38,147 bases of DNA from assembly GCA_045635785.1 (NCBI GenBank), contig JAZTWJ010000086.1, forward strand, positions 1 through 38,147, read 5' to 3'. Of this stretch, positions 16,056 through 25,284 are shown in pieces. How positions within the stretch are numbered: position 1 is the stretch's first letter; every line of letters starts with the position of its first letter. Source of the DNA: Flemingiibacterium sp045635785 (GTDB taxonomy: Bacteria; Bacillota; Clostridia; Oscillospirales; CAG-272). The position numbers were made by a program, and so were the translations under genes. A model generated the notes under the pieces. The model searched no databases. It saw nothing but the letters and a program-made list of their open reading frames with translations, and had not been told where the DNA came from.

Positions 16056-17648
16056 ATGGACAAGCGTCAAAGGATCATCGAAATTTTTGACTCCACCCTG
16101 CGCGACGGAGCGCAAGGAGAGGGCATCTCCTATTCCGTACAGGATAAACTGCATATTCTGCGTGCGCTGGATGAATTCGGCATGGACTATATCGAAGCGG
16201 GCAATCCCGCCTCCAATCCCAAGGATGCGGAATTTTTCGAAAAGGCGCGCCGCGAATCCCTGCAAACGGCAAAGCTTGTCGCATTCGGCTCCACACGCCG
16301 CCGCAATCTTTCGGCGGAGGAGGACGGTGGGCTTTCTTCTCTGCTCTCTGCCGAAACGCCGACGGTGGCGATTTTCGGCAAGGCGCATCTTCTGCATGCA
16401 CAAAAGGTGCTGGGCGTCGATGCATCGGAAAACCTCGATATCGTTGCAACCACCGTTGCCTTTCTCAGAGAGCGCACGGATGAGATCATCTTTGATGCGG
16501 AGCATTTCTTCGACGGATATGCCTATGACGCATCGCATGCCCTTGCCGTTCTGGCGGCGGCATTTGATGCGGGCGCAGATGCGGTGACACTCTGTGACAC
16601 CAACGGCGGTGCTCTGCCCGATACCATCGCTTCTGTCACAGCCGCCGTGAAGGCAAAATTCCCGAACAAACGCATCGGCATACATACGCACGACGATGCG
16701 GGACTCGCTGTGGCAAATGCTCTTATGGCAATTTCCGCGGGCGCATCCATAGTTCAGGGTACCTTTAACGGGATGGGTGAGCGTTGCGGAAACTGTGACC
16801 TGAGTATTATTATACCAAATCTTACACTAAAATGCAATATGCAATGCGGCAAAAATTCGCCCGTCAAGATGAATACACTGATGGAAACTGCCCGTCGGAT
16901 CTCCGACATCGGCAATAATACCATCCGTCACACCAAGCCTTATACGGGCAAATCCGCCTTCGCCCATAAGGGCGGCATGCACATCGACGCCAACGAAAAA
17001 TTGCCGGGCTGCTATGAGCATATCGACCCAGCGCTTGTCGGCAACAAGCGCCGTCTGCTGCTTTCGGAAATGTCGGGACGCAGTACCATCGTCGAAAAGG
17101 CGCGGAGCATCATGCCCACACTTTCGCGCACCTCGCCCGAGACCGCGCTCATCACCGAGCGTCTGAAGGAATTGGAGCATGAGGGTTACCAATTTGAGGC
17201 GGCGGATGCCAGCTTTGAGCTGCTTACCCGCAAGCTGGCAATGAATTACCGTCCCCATTTTAATGTGGTGTTATATAAATCCACCGATGATTTCCCATCC
17301 ACCGACGGCAAGCTGCAAGCATCTGCTATGATCCAAATTGAGGTGGATGGCAAAACCGAAATGGCGGCTTCCCTCGGTAACGGTCCCGTCAATGCGTTGG
17401 ATGCGGCGCTCAAACGGGCGTTGTCCGTCTTTTATCCCGTGCTGTCCGATGTCACGCTGACCGACTTCAAGGTGCGCGTCATCGAGTCCAACTCCACCAC
17501 CGCCGCAAAAGTTCGCGTTTTGATCGAATCCACCGATTCACACCGCGTTTGGACGACCGTAGGTGTGTCCTCGGACATCATCGAAGCCAGCTTCGAGGCT
17601 CTGTGTGACGCGATGGAGTACAAGCTTTTTATCGAAGAAGAAAAATGA
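16056..17648 (+). CDS. cimA: (R)-citramalate synthase
   Basis: 530-residue DRE-TIM enzyme that condenses pyruvate with acetyl-CoA to citramalate, the threonine-independent route into isoleucine. Seen: DSTLRDGAQGEG (12-23), the metal motif HTHDD (210-214), NGMGERCGNCDL around 238-249, and a LeuA-type dimerisation/regulatory domain in the last 130 residues. The DGAQGEG form and length are typical of CimA rather than of 2-isopropylmalate synthase or homocitrate synthase. ATG 16056 has GAGG upstream; the longer frame starts within the promoter. It overlaps the patatin gene by 4 bases. No other branched-chain amino acid genes are in the window. Confidence 0.93.
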   Translation: MDKRQRIIEIFDSTLRDGAQGEGISYSVQDKLHILRALDEFGMDYIEAGNPASNPKDAEFFEKARRESLQTAKLVAFGSTRRRNLSAEEDGGLSSLLSAETPTVAIFGKAHLLHAQKVLGVDASENLDIVATTVAFLRERTDEIIFDAEHFFDGYAYDASHALAVLAAAFDAGADAVTLCDTNGGALPDTIASVTAAVKAKFPNKRIGIHTHDDAGLAVANALMAISAGASIVQGTFNGMGERCGNCDLSIIIPNLTLKCNMQCGKNSPVKMNTLMETARRISDIGNNTIRHTKPYTGKSAFAHKGGMHIDANEKLPGCYEHIDPALVGNKRRLLLSEMSGRSTIVEKARSIMPTLSRTSPETALITERLKELEHEGYQFEAADASFELLTRKLAMNYRPHFNVVLYKSTDDFPSTDGKLQASAMIQIEVDGKTEMAASLGNGPVNALDAALKRALSVFYPVLSDVTLTDFKVRVIESNSTTAAKVRVLIESTDSHRVWTTVGVSSDIIEASFEALCDAMEYKLFIEEEK

Positions 17649-18505
17649 ATCGTGATATTTTAATCCATTCCGACACCGCCCTGGTTTTGGAGGGCGGCGG
17701 CATGCGCGGCTTTTATACCATGGGTGTGCTTGACTATTTTCTTGAGGCCGGCATACACTTTCCTGCCATTTACGCCGTTTCCGCCGGTTCTTGCCATGCC
17801 ATGAGTTACCTTTCCAAACAGCGCGGGCGAGCGTATGACATCGGCATCGGATGCCTTGACGATTGGCGGTACTGCTCCGCGAGAAGCCTGCTTCTCACAG
17901 GCGATCTTTTCGGCGCAAAATACCTTTATGACACGATCCCAAACAAGCTCTTCCCCTTTGATTATGATACCTTCGAGAAAAATCCGTCTAAGCTGATCGC
18001 TGTCTGCTCCAACGTCGAAACCGGCAAAGCGGAGTACATACCCATCAAGGATGCCCGCACGGATATTCTCTATGTCCGCGCATCCAGCTCCATGCCGCTG
18101 GTCAGCCGCATTGTAAAAACGCCGCGCGGCAATCTGCTTGACGGCGGTGTTTGCGACTCAATCCCCATTCGCCATGCGCTGGCGCATCACAAACGCGCCG
18201 TGGCTGTTCTGACACAGCCTGCGGGCTTTGTCAAGCAGCCATCCTCCTCCCAAAAGCTCATCGCTCTGCGCTATGCACGCTTTCCGAAACTCGTGGAAGC
18301 CTCCCGCAGACGGCATGAAGATTACAACGATTCGCTGACTATATGCGAGAGCGCATCGTCAAGCGGCAGTGCGTTTATACTGCGACCAACCAAAGCGCTC
18401 GGTATCGAACGCATGGAAAAGGATCCCGAAAAGCTCCGCTCACTCTATGCGCTTGGTTATCACGATGCGAAAACAGGCGAGCTAACAAAGTTTTTGAATC
18501 AATAG
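17645..18505 (+). CDS. patatin-like phospholipase
   Basis: 286-residue protein with the patatin fold markers: oxyanion loop GGGMRG (17-22), nucleophile serine S46 and Asp 166 in DGG (166-168). The nucleophile elbow reads AVSAG where the family consensus is GxSxG, so the first glycine is alanine; activity should still be possible but this is worth noting. It resembles the clostridial patatin family proteins with SKQRGR after the elbow. It probably hydrolyses acyl esters of membrane lipids inside the cell. It overlaps the cimA stop codon (ATGA), so it is coupled to cimA, and is followed 22 bases later by the ABC permease gene. Confidence 0.9.
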   Translation: MNRDILIHSDTALVLEGGGMRGFYTMGVLDYFLEAGIHFPAIYAVSAGSCHAMSYLSKQRGRAYDIGIGCLDDWRYCSARSLLLTGDLFGAKYLYDTIPNKLFPFDYDTFEKNPSKLIAVCSNVETGKAEYIPIKDARTDILYVRASSSMPLVSRIVKTPRGNLLDGGVCDSIPIRHALAHHKRAVAVLTQPAGFVKQPSSSQKLIALRYARFPKLVEASRRRHEDYNDSLTICESASSSGSAFILRPTKALGIERMEKDPEKLRSLYALGYHDAKTGELTKFLNQ

Positions 18506-18527
18506 AAAACAGGTTGGAGGTCCGTCT

Positions 18528-20141
18528 ATGAAGGTTTCGTTTTACTTCGCATTTCACGAACTGCGCCGACGACTCAGGCGAACGCTCTCCATGCTGCTTG
18601 TATCGGCTGCAATTCTTACCGCGCTCAACATGCTGCTTTTTTATTTTGACGCAAGCTGGCGCGCCGAAGTCATGCCCGAAAAGGAAACGAATTATCATTT
18701 TGATGTGCGCGAACCTACGACCGCCGAGCGTGCGCACATCATCAGTCAGCCATGGGTACAGGCTTATTATGACGTGGATGTGGAAAACCACTTCGGCGAA
18801 TTTCAATATTACGAGCTGCGCGTTCGCGTGGATTGGGACAACGTACTGCGCTCCAATGCCCTTGCACGGGATATATTTGATCAATTTGATCTCTATCACA
18901 GCGAGCAGTACATCGAAAGCTACGAGCGCATACAGGAATTGGTGCGTAGCAGCATGACGAGCAGCTGGAAACCGTGGGAGACCTCCCGCGGCGGTATGAC
19001 CTTTGACCAGTGGCTGGTACATAACACCAAGGAAAGCTTCATCCGTATCGAGGTGCAGAACGCCAGCTTCTGCCGTCTGACCGTCGACTCTTACATTATT
19101 CGTCCCGAATTTGCCATGTATATGCAACTTTTCGCCTGCTTCCTCGGCTCCACCATGGCGATCCTCTTTTCCGAGCAATACAGACAGAATCTTTCGCAGT
19201 TCGGAACCATGCGTGCATTTGGCATGAAAAAGCGGCAGATCGTTTTCATCAACTGTATCGAGACATTTCTCATCAATCTGTTTGCAGTTCCCGTGAGTTG
19301 GATCGTAACAGGCATCGTCACCACGCTATACAATTTGTGCACGAAAAAATTGAACGATGGCACCGTTTATCTGAATTTAGGCGAAACCCTTCCCTTTGGC
19401 GCCATGATCGTCGTTGCTCTGATGATGGTGTCCGTATCTGTGCTCGGATGTCTGGCAGTCTGCATGCTCTACAACAACCGCACCATTATGGAGCTGTTGC
19501 GCGGCATCGAGAAAAACAGCGTTTCCTTCGTTTCAAAAACCTCGCCTCGCTTTGAAAAGGCGCAGAATCTTGCCATCTACGACCGCCTCTATTTGACCCG
19601 CACCCGCGTCAGCTTCGCGTTGAATACGCTTGTTCTCGCACTGATGTTGCCGCTTCCTCTCTGGTATTTCACCCTCTGTCTGACAATGATCGGGCAGAAT
19701 TTATCCGGCGGTGAATGGCTGATCGCCATCTATCATATTGTGCAGGCGGTGCTGCTTTTCGCCACCTCCATCACCGTCACTTTTGTCGCTGTGCGGCAAT
19801 CCGCCGACTCGCGGTCGCATGAATTTGCCATTCTGCGTGCCGTCGGCTGCAAAAAGCAGAGCATTCGAAGACGGGCAACGGTGCAAGCCGCGATCAAAGC
19901 AAGCATTACCGCTATTTTAGCAGCCATATTTTTCTTGATCATGAGCGATACACGCCCGCATATTTCCAGCATGCCAACCGGAGATGCGGTCAGCATCTTT
20001 GTGATCCTCTCGCAGATCGCCATCGCCGTACTCGGCGGAGCAGTCCTCATTTTACCGCCCACCTTCGGCGGCATCGCACGATCTCTCAGGCGCTTTTTCA
20101 AGCGCTCCACCATCGTCAACCTCCTTGAATTTGAAAATTAA
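18528..20141 (+). CDS. ABC transporter permease, FtsX-like
   Basis: 537-residue membrane protein. A first hydrophobic segment (about 20-43) follows a basic N-terminus, then about 150 mostly polar residues expected outside the membrane, then three hydrophobic segments (about 200-330) of the FtsX type, a cytoplasmic linker, and a second set of four segments ending near residue 520. The RAFGMKKRQI and RAVGCKKQSI stretches are the coupling-helix signatures seen twice in MacB/FtsX permeases with duplicated domains. SD GGAGG lies upstream of the ATG. With the following ATPase it forms an exporter or lipoprotein/peptide-handling complex; the substrate is unknown. Confidence 0.88.
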   Translation: MKVSFYFAFHELRRRLRRTLSMLLVSAAILTALNMLLFYFDASWRAEVMPEKETNYHFDVREPTTAERAHIISQPWVQAYYDVDVENHFGEFQYYELRVRVDWDNVLRSNALARDIFDQFDLYHSEQYIESYERIQELVRSSMTSSWKPWETSRGGMTFDQWLVHNTKESFIRIEVQNASFCRLTVDSYIIRPEFAMYMQLFACFLGSTMAILFSEQYRQNLSQFGTMRAFGMKKRQIVFINCIETFLINLFAVPVSWIVTGIVTTLYNLCTKKLNDGTVYLNLGETLPFGAMIVVALMMVSVSVLGCLAVCMLYNNRTIMELLRGIEKNSVSFVSKTSPRFEKAQNLAIYDRLYLTRTRVSFALNTLVLALMLPLPLWYFTLCLTMIGQNLSGGEWLIAIYHIVQAVLLFATSITVTFVAVRQSADSRSHEFAILRAVGCKKQSIRRRATVQAAIKASITAILAAIFFLIMSDTRPHISSMPTGDAVSIFVILSQIAIAVLGGAVLILPPTFGGIARSLRRFFKRSTIVNLLEFEN

Positions 20142-20153
20142 AGGAAATTAGCC

Positions 20154-20861
20154 ATGAAAAAACGACACGCTATTCCCAAAACCACAGGCATAGATCCCGA
20201 AAACGTGCTGGTCACGCGTGCGTTGACCAAATCCTATTTTCAGGGAGATGTGCATATCAAAGCGGTGGATGCGGTGTATCTGACCGTCAAACGCGGCGAA
20301 TTTGTGTCCATCATCGGTCCGTCCGGCTCGGGCAAATCCACGTTGTTACATATGCTGGCAGGGCTTGATGAGCCTACCGCTGGGCAGGTCTATGTGGCGG
20401 GCAACGATATTTACGCCATGGATGACGATGAATTTTCCGAATTTCGCTCCAAGCGCATCGGGTTTATTTTTCAAAACTTCAATCTGCTTCCCGTTTTGAC
20501 GGCAAAGGAGAACATTCTCCTGCCGCAAAAGGTGGTTGGCAAGACCCATTACCCCTATTATTTCGGTGAATTGTGCGAGATGCTCGGCATTACCGATCGC
20601 CTGAATCATCTTCCAAGTGAGCTTTCAGGCGGTCAACAACAGCGCGTCGCATGCGCCCGCGCACTGATCAACAAGCCTGATATTTTGTTTGCCGATGAGC
20701 CGACAGGCAATCTCGATCCGGTATCCGCATCGGAGCTCATAGATCTCCTCCTTCGTACACGCCGCGAGCTGAATCAGACACTGGTTATGGTCACACATGA
20801 CCCTAAGATCGCAGCCATGGCAGACCGCATCATCAAAATGGAAAACGGAGCGCTTTCATAA
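20154..20861 (+). CDS. ABC transporter ATP-binding protein (MacB/LolD type)
   Basis: 235-residue ATPase: Walker A GPSGSGKST (55-63), Q-loop FQNFNLLPVLTAKEN, signature LSGGQ (157-161) with the RVACARAL extension, Walker B ILFADE (177-182) and DEPTGNLD. This subtype pairs with FtsX-like permeases and drives extraction or mechanotransmission rather than import. It is 12 bases downstream of the permease gene with AAAGGA as SD and ends the cimA transcription unit. Confidence 0.94.
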   Translation: MKKRHAIPKTTGIDPENVLVTRALTKSYFQGDVHIKAVDAVYLTVKRGEFVSIIGPSGSGKSTLLHMLAGLDEPTAGQVYVAGNDIYAMDDDEFSEFRSKRIGFIFQNFNLLPVLTAKENILLPQKVVGKTHYPYYFGELCEMLGITDRLNHLPSELSGGQQQRVACARALINKPDILFADEPTGNLDPVSASELIDLLLRTRRELNQTLVMVTHDPKIAAMADRIIKMENGALS

Positions 20862-20880
20862 ACACTTGCTATCAAAAGCC

Positions 20881-20917
20881 AAAGAGGTGCCGCAGCATTT
20901 GCTGCGGCACCTCTTTT
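20881..20917. terminator. bidirectional terminator
   Basis: Perfect 16-bp stem (AAAGAGGTGCCGCAGC with GCTGCGGCACCTCTTT) over an ATTT loop, with T and A runs on the two sides. It separates the cimA unit from the convergent ABC exporter genes. Confidence 0.95.
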
Positions 20918-20941
20918 ATAAGTAGTGAACTTGGTGCGATC

Positions 20942-22732
20942 TTATTCTTCACCCGCTTCGACCAGCTTTGCGTATTCGCCGCAAAGTGCCATCAGCTCGT
21001 CGTGATTTCCCTGTTCGAAGATCACACCGTTTTTGAGATAGTAGATAATATCGCTCTTGCGGATCGTCGAAAGACGATGCGCAATGTAGATGCTGGTACG
21101 GCCTTGGGATGCGGCTTCGATCGCCTTCTGCACGCGAATTTCCGTGTCCGTATCAATGTGCGCCGTCGCCTCATCCAAAACTAAAACCGCAGGCTTGCAC
21201 GCAATGGCGCGCGCGAAGCTTAAAAGCTGTCTTTCGCCGGTGGAGAAATTGAGCCCCTGCTCCGTAACCTTCGCATCCAAGCCGCCGATGGGCTGAATGA
21301 ACTCATAGGCATCGGAGAGCTTGAGCGCGTCGTTCAGCTCCTCATCGGGGAGCGACGCTCCCATATCGATATTCTCGCGAATGGTTCCGGTAAACAGGAA
21401 CACATCCTGCAGCACCGTTGCCACCCCTGCGCGCAGTGTGGGCAGATGCCAATCGCGCGCGTTCACGCCGTCGATCAGAATTTCACCCTTTTGGATCTCA
21501 TAGCTGCGGGTGATCAGATTGATGATGGTGGATTTTCCCGCACCTGTGGCACCGACAAATGCCGCCTTTGCACCCACGGGAATCTTGAAGGAGATGCCGC
21601 GAAGCACCCATTCCTCGTCAGTATAAGCGAACCATACATCGCGGAATTCGATCTCGCCGCGAATGGTTTCGGGCGCGTAGCCTTCCACGCGATCTTCCAC
21701 TTCCTTTTCGTCGAGAAGCTCATAGATGCGGTCCGTGGAAACGAATGCAGATTGAACGGTGGTATATTTTTCCGCGAGGTCATTGATAGGATCGAAAAAT
21801 TTCTTTACATAGTTGGTAAAAGCATAAAGAATGCCCACATCCAAAGCGTTGACTTCGCCGGTGATACGCCCGTAGCCATACGCAACAAGCAACGCAATGA
21901 TGGCGGTATTGATCAGCTCCATGGACGGACGCAGGATGGTGTTGAGGAACACCTGCGTCATGGTTCCCTTAAAATAATCCTTATTCAGCTTGCGAAATTC
22001 CGCCAACTTCTGCTGTTGGGCATTGAAAACCTGCACGATTCGCATGCCCATGATGTTTTCGCTGAAGAAGCCGTTGATCATACCCGTCACCAGCTTGATG
22101 AACTTAAAGTTCTCTTTGATAATGCGGCGGATGGAGATAACGATCAGCATGATGACCGGCACACAAAGAAATGAGATCAGCGCCAGCATCACATCCAGCG
22201 ACAGCATAAACGCCACGATACCGACTAACAGAAAAACATCGCGGAAAAGATTGAGAAAGACGTCCGAATAAAATTCATTGATCGTTTCAATATCGTTGGT
22301 GGCACGGGTGATCAGTCTGCCCGTACCGTATCGGTCAAGGGTTTTTATGGATAGCGATTGGATGCGGCGGAACACATCCTGGCGCATGGTATTCAAAATG
22401 GACTGGGATACCCAAGTAATCGTCCGCGCCTGAAGAACGCTGCAGCCCGCGCCGAGAAGGATCAGCAGAAAATATCCGATACCGATGCCTGTGATGGAAT
22501 AAAGCCCGTGCTGTTCAACACCGCCTTGGATAAAATCATCAATGACAGTTGCGGCGGCAAGCGGCTTGATCAGCTCCGCCACATTCACGATGATGACAAA
22601 AAGCACGCAAAGCAGCATCTTATTCCGATGGGGCTTCATCATGGAAGCGAGGCGCATAACGTTGGAGCGTTTGTCTAAACTTTGATATTCTTCCTTGGAA
22701 AAATTTCCTTTTCGCATGCGACTCTGATCCAT
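20942..22732 (-). CDS. ABC exporter subunit, ATP-binding/permease (degenerate signature)
   Basis: 596-residue half-exporter: six hydrophobic segments in residues 35-330, then an ATPase domain with Walker A GATGAGKST (394-402), Walker B LVLDEAT with catalytic Glu (E521) and a normal H-loop (YIAHRLST). The signature is FSTGERQ (496-502) instead of LSGGQ. It forms an obvious heterodimer with the upstream gene, whose stop codon overlaps this start by one base (TAATG). Heterodimeric multidrug or peptide exporters of the TM287/288 and LmrCD type have this arrangement. Substrate unknown. Confidence 0.95.
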   Translation of the reverse strand: MDQSRMRKGNFSKEEYQSLDKRSNVMRLASMMKPHRNKMLLCVLFVIIVNVAELIKPLAAATVIDDFIQGGVEQHGLYSITGIGIGYFLLILLGAGCSVLQARTITWVSQSILNTMRQDVFRRIQSLSIKTLDRYGTGRLITRATNDIETINEFYSDVFLNLFRDVFLLVGIVAFMLSLDVMLALISFLCVPVIMLIVISIRRIIKENFKFIKLVTGMINGFFSENIMGMRIVQVFNAQQQKLAEFRKLNKDYFKGTMTQVFLNTILRPSMELINTAIIALLVAYGYGRITGEVNALDVGILYAFTNYVKKFFDPINDLAEKYTTVQSAFVSTDRIYELLDEKEVEDRVEGYAPETIRGEIEFRDVWFAYTDEEWVLRGISFKIPVGAKAAFVGATGAGKSTIINLITRSYEIQKGEILIDGVNARDWHLPTLRAGVATVLQDVFLFTGTIRENIDMGASLPDEELNDALKLSDAYEFIQPIGGLDAKVTEQGLNFSTGERQLLSFARAIACKPAVLVLDEATAHIDTDTEIRVQKAIEAASQGRTSIYIAHRLSTIRKSDIIYYLKNGVIFEQGNHDELMALCGEYAKLVEAGEE

Positions 22733-24501
22733 TAGAGATCACCTCCCTTATCATTTTCTTCCTTTTCCTCGCATTGCTTGTGCCAAGTGTTGGCATAGGC
22801 GCCGTTTTGCGCCAACAGCTCCGCATGGGTGCCGCGCTCGGTAACACGGCCATCCTCGATGTGAATGATCTCATCGCAATGCTCGAGGGCGGAAAGGCGA
22901 TGGCTGACAATGATAATGGTGGTATCGGACTTGCGCTCCGATGCCAAGCCGAGATTTTCGATCAGACGATGCTCGGTGATGTTATCCACCGCCGAAAGCG
23001 TATCGTCAAGGAGTAGCAGTTTTGGATTGCGGTACAGCGCACGCGCCAGCGAGACACGCTGCTTTTGTCCGCCCGAAAGATGAGTTCCGCGCTCACCGAC
23101 CTCGGTATTGAAGCCTTCGGGGAAGGCTTCAATCTCATCGCAAATACAAGCAATGCGCGCACATTCACGCACTCTGTCCATGTCGATTTCCGTCCCGAAG
23201 GCAATGTTTTCCGCGATGGTGGTGGAGAACAGGAAGCCGTCCTGAGGGACATAGCCCATGAAGCTTCGCAGCGTTGCCGCAGGCATATCATTGATATCCC
23301 ATTCGCCCACACGCAGCATGCCGTTTTCCACATTTTGCAGCTTGGCGATGATGTTCAAGAGTGAGGATTTTCCACAGCCGGTGGGACCCGTAATACCGAG
23401 GGTGCCGCCCGCCTTTACGCGAAAGCTCACATCACGCAGCATCTCATCCTGACCCTCTTCCGCATCGGGATAGCGGAAGGTCAGAGCCGATGCTTCCACG
23501 TCGGGCTTGAAGCGATCCGCGATCTTTTGATCCATGACAAAATCCTTTTCGGGGATCGAGGGTGCCTTGAAAATTTCGTTCAGACGCTTGTAGGATGCAA
23601 GCCCGCGCTGAATGCGCTGAATGATGTTTCCAAGCTGAACGACGGGCATCTGTACCAGCATCAGGTAGCCGAGGAAGGTGACGAGATCACCCGCGCTCAA
23701 GGTTCCTGCGATGACCGCATTGCCGCCCGCAACCAGCGCGATGGTATAGGAAAGACCAAAGGAAATGGTAACGGCAGGATGAATGAGCGACGAAGTATAA
23801 GTAAGCGAAACATTAGCGTCCCGCATTTCGGTAGAAATTTTATCGAAATTCGTCTCGCGCGTTTGTTCGCGAGCGAAGGATTTGATGACCTTAACGCCGG
23901 AAATGGATTCGTTTACAAAGCCGGAAAGACTAGAGAACAGCTTTTGCACACGCAAGGATTTTTTCTGTACCTGAGAGCCGAGAAAGGAGGTGGCAAAAAG
24001 CGCCAAAGGCACCGGTGCCAGAGCAAGCAGAGTCATGATCACATCCACTTCTATCACCATGCCGTAAATGGATAGAATTGCGGTGACAATGGAGTTGATG
24101 CCCATTGCCAGCACGGGTCCGAAGGTCATACGCACCGAACCGACGTCATTGATGGCGTATGCCATCAGCTCGCCGCTGGTCTGATGACGGAAGAAGCTGA
24201 CTGGAAGCGACTGCAGCTTTAAGTAAAGCTTTTCGCGAATAAAGATCTCCATTCTGCGTGCGTTTCCGATGATAAAAAGACGCCAAATGAATCGCAGTAC
24301 AAAGGTTCCCAAGCCAATGAGAGCGATGATGCCCGCCTGCCGCATCAAAACCTCGCGCACAGGCTCGGGCTCTGACAAAATGTCAATGGCATCACCAAGC
24401 GCCTCGGGTGCGCGTGTCTGCACATAAGAGTTCAACATCAAAAAGATGAATCCGGGAACATACAGCCAACCGTATTTCTTCAGAAATTCTACAATGATCA
24501 T
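22732..24501 (-). CDS. ABC exporter subunit, ATP-binding/permease (non-canonical Walker B)
   Basis: 589-residue half-exporter and partner of the downstream gene. Walker A GPTGCGKS (372-379), signature LSGGQ (475-479) is canonical, but Walker B reads LLLLDD (495-500), with Asp 500 where a catalytic Glu is expected. Thus the site built from this Walker A/B and the partner FSTGE signature is doubly degenerate, while the other site is fully canonical. I start at ATG 24501 (MIIVEFLKK), with GGAGAAGGA upstream; an in-frame extension to 24564 begins within the promoter. Membrane segments occur in about residues 10-310. Confidence 0.94.
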   Translation of the reverse strand: MIIVEFLKKYGWLYVPGFIFLMLNSYVQTRAPEALGDAIDILSEPEPVREVLMRQAGIIALIGLGTFVLRFIWRLFIIGNARRMEIFIREKLYLKLQSLPVSFFRHQTSGELMAYAINDVGSVRMTFGPVLAMGINSIVTAILSIYGMVIEVDVIMTLLALAPVPLALFATSFLGSQVQKKSLRVQKLFSSLSGFVNESISGVKVIKSFAREQTRETNFDKISTEMRDANVSLTYTSSLIHPAVTISFGLSYTIALVAGGNAVIAGTLSAGDLVTFLGYLMLVQMPVVQLGNIIQRIQRGLASYKRLNEIFKAPSIPEKDFVMDQKIADRFKPDVEASALTFRYPDAEEGQDEMLRDVSFRVKAGGTLGITGPTGCGKSSLLNIIAKLQNVENGMLRVGEWDINDMPAATLRSFMGYVPQDGFLFSTTIAENIAFGTEIDMDRVRECARIACICDEIEAFPEGFNTEVGERGTHLSGGQKQRVSLARALYRNPKLLLLDDTLSAVDNITEHRLIENLGLASERKSDTTIIIVSHRLSALEHCDEIIHIEDGRVTERGTHAELLAQNGAYANTWHKQCEEKEENDKGGDL

Positions 24502-24535
24502 AATCCTTCTCCAGTATAAGTTAAGGTACCCATTT

Positions 24536-24564
24536 ATTATATCATATTTTTCCATGTAAATCAA
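24536..24564 (-). promoter_or_regulatory. promoter of the ABC exporter genes
   Basis: On the minus strand TTGATT (24564-24559), 17 bases, TATAAT (24541-24536), about 30 bases before the start codon of the first exporter gene. Confidence 0.75.
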
Positions 24565-24642
24565 TCACAGATTAACCGATTCTCTCCGAAATTTTTCGAC
24601 CGAATTTGTATCATTCATGAAATTGCCTTTGAAATCATAATT

Positions 24643-25128
24643 ATGAAGCAAGCAACCATCACAGTCGAAAGGACGGAATGGAAATTTTCTATGGAGCAGG
24701 ATCAGACATTTTTTTGCGAACAGCTATTTTCGGCAGAGGACGGCGCGCGCATTCTTTGCCTGCGCGTGCAATACACAAGCACCTTCTATGCAACAGCCGC
24801 CGATGCCTTTGCGAAATCGGTAAAGGAAAGGATCTTTCCCATGGCAAAAGAGGCATACATTGCTTGCGAGGACAGACGAAAACGCTATCGCTTTCCACTT
24901 TGGACAGCGGAATTTTCTGCCGTTTGCGAAAATGAAACGGACGCGGTGTCAAATGCAAGCGTCGCGCCCGTCAATCCGATCGTTGAAACGAGCAGTAAAG
25001 GCAAAAAAACGGAGCGCACCGCATACCGTCTTTGTATTCGCATCTACGGCAAAATACTCCGCCTTGAAAGGCATCACTTTGAAGACGGACTGCTTATCAA
25101 ACGGGAGCGCCTGTCACATATGCCATGA
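24643..25128 (+). CDS. hypothetical protein
   Basis: 161-residue reading frame that I do not recognise. It has no signal peptide or membrane segment. The first 90 residues look like a small alpha/beta domain with alternating strands (ILCLRVQYTSTFYAT); a Ser/Thr/Lys-rich linker (about 112-128) follows, then a strand-rich end (RLCIRIYGKILRLERHHF). No SD is visible before the ATG and the promoter is unclear, so the start is uncertain. It is a lone gene, divergent from the exporter genes and followed by its own terminator, which supports it being real. No competing gene lies on the other strand. Confidence 0.6.
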   Translation: MKQATITVERTEWKFSMEQDQTFFCEQLFSAEDGARILCLRVQYTSTFYATAADAFAKSVKERIFPMAKEAYIACEDRRKRYRFPLWTAEFSAVCENETDAVSNASVAPVNPIVETSSKGKKTERTAYRLCIRIYGKILRLERHHFEDGLLIKRERLSHMP

Positions 25129-25152
25129 AATTTGACAAACACGAAAGAAACG

Positions 25153-25189
25153 GCGAAAGCATGAAAATCCGCTCATGCTTTCGCTTTTA
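25153..25189 (+). terminator. terminator after the hypothetical gene
   Basis: GCGAAAGCATGA pairs perfectly with TCATGCTTTCGC (12 bp) over an 8-base loop and is followed by TTTTATTTTTA. Confidence 0.88.
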
Positions 25190-25250
25190 TTTTTATCTAA
25201 ATCAACGGCGCGGAACGAAAGCAGACGGTGGGCGGCGGCGGTTTTTCTCA

Positions 25251-25259
25251 TGATATAAT
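25251..25259 (+). promoter_or_regulatory. extended -10 promoter of the lysozyme cassette
   Basis: TGATATAAT gives the extended -10 form TGnTATAAT. The region 17 bases upstream is GC-rich with no -35 match, so the TG extension probably compensates. It lies 25 bases before the start codon at 25285, with a strong AAGGAGGTG SD between. Confidence 0.55.
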
Positions 25260-25284
25260 GGTAAAAAAAGAAGGAGGTGTAGAA

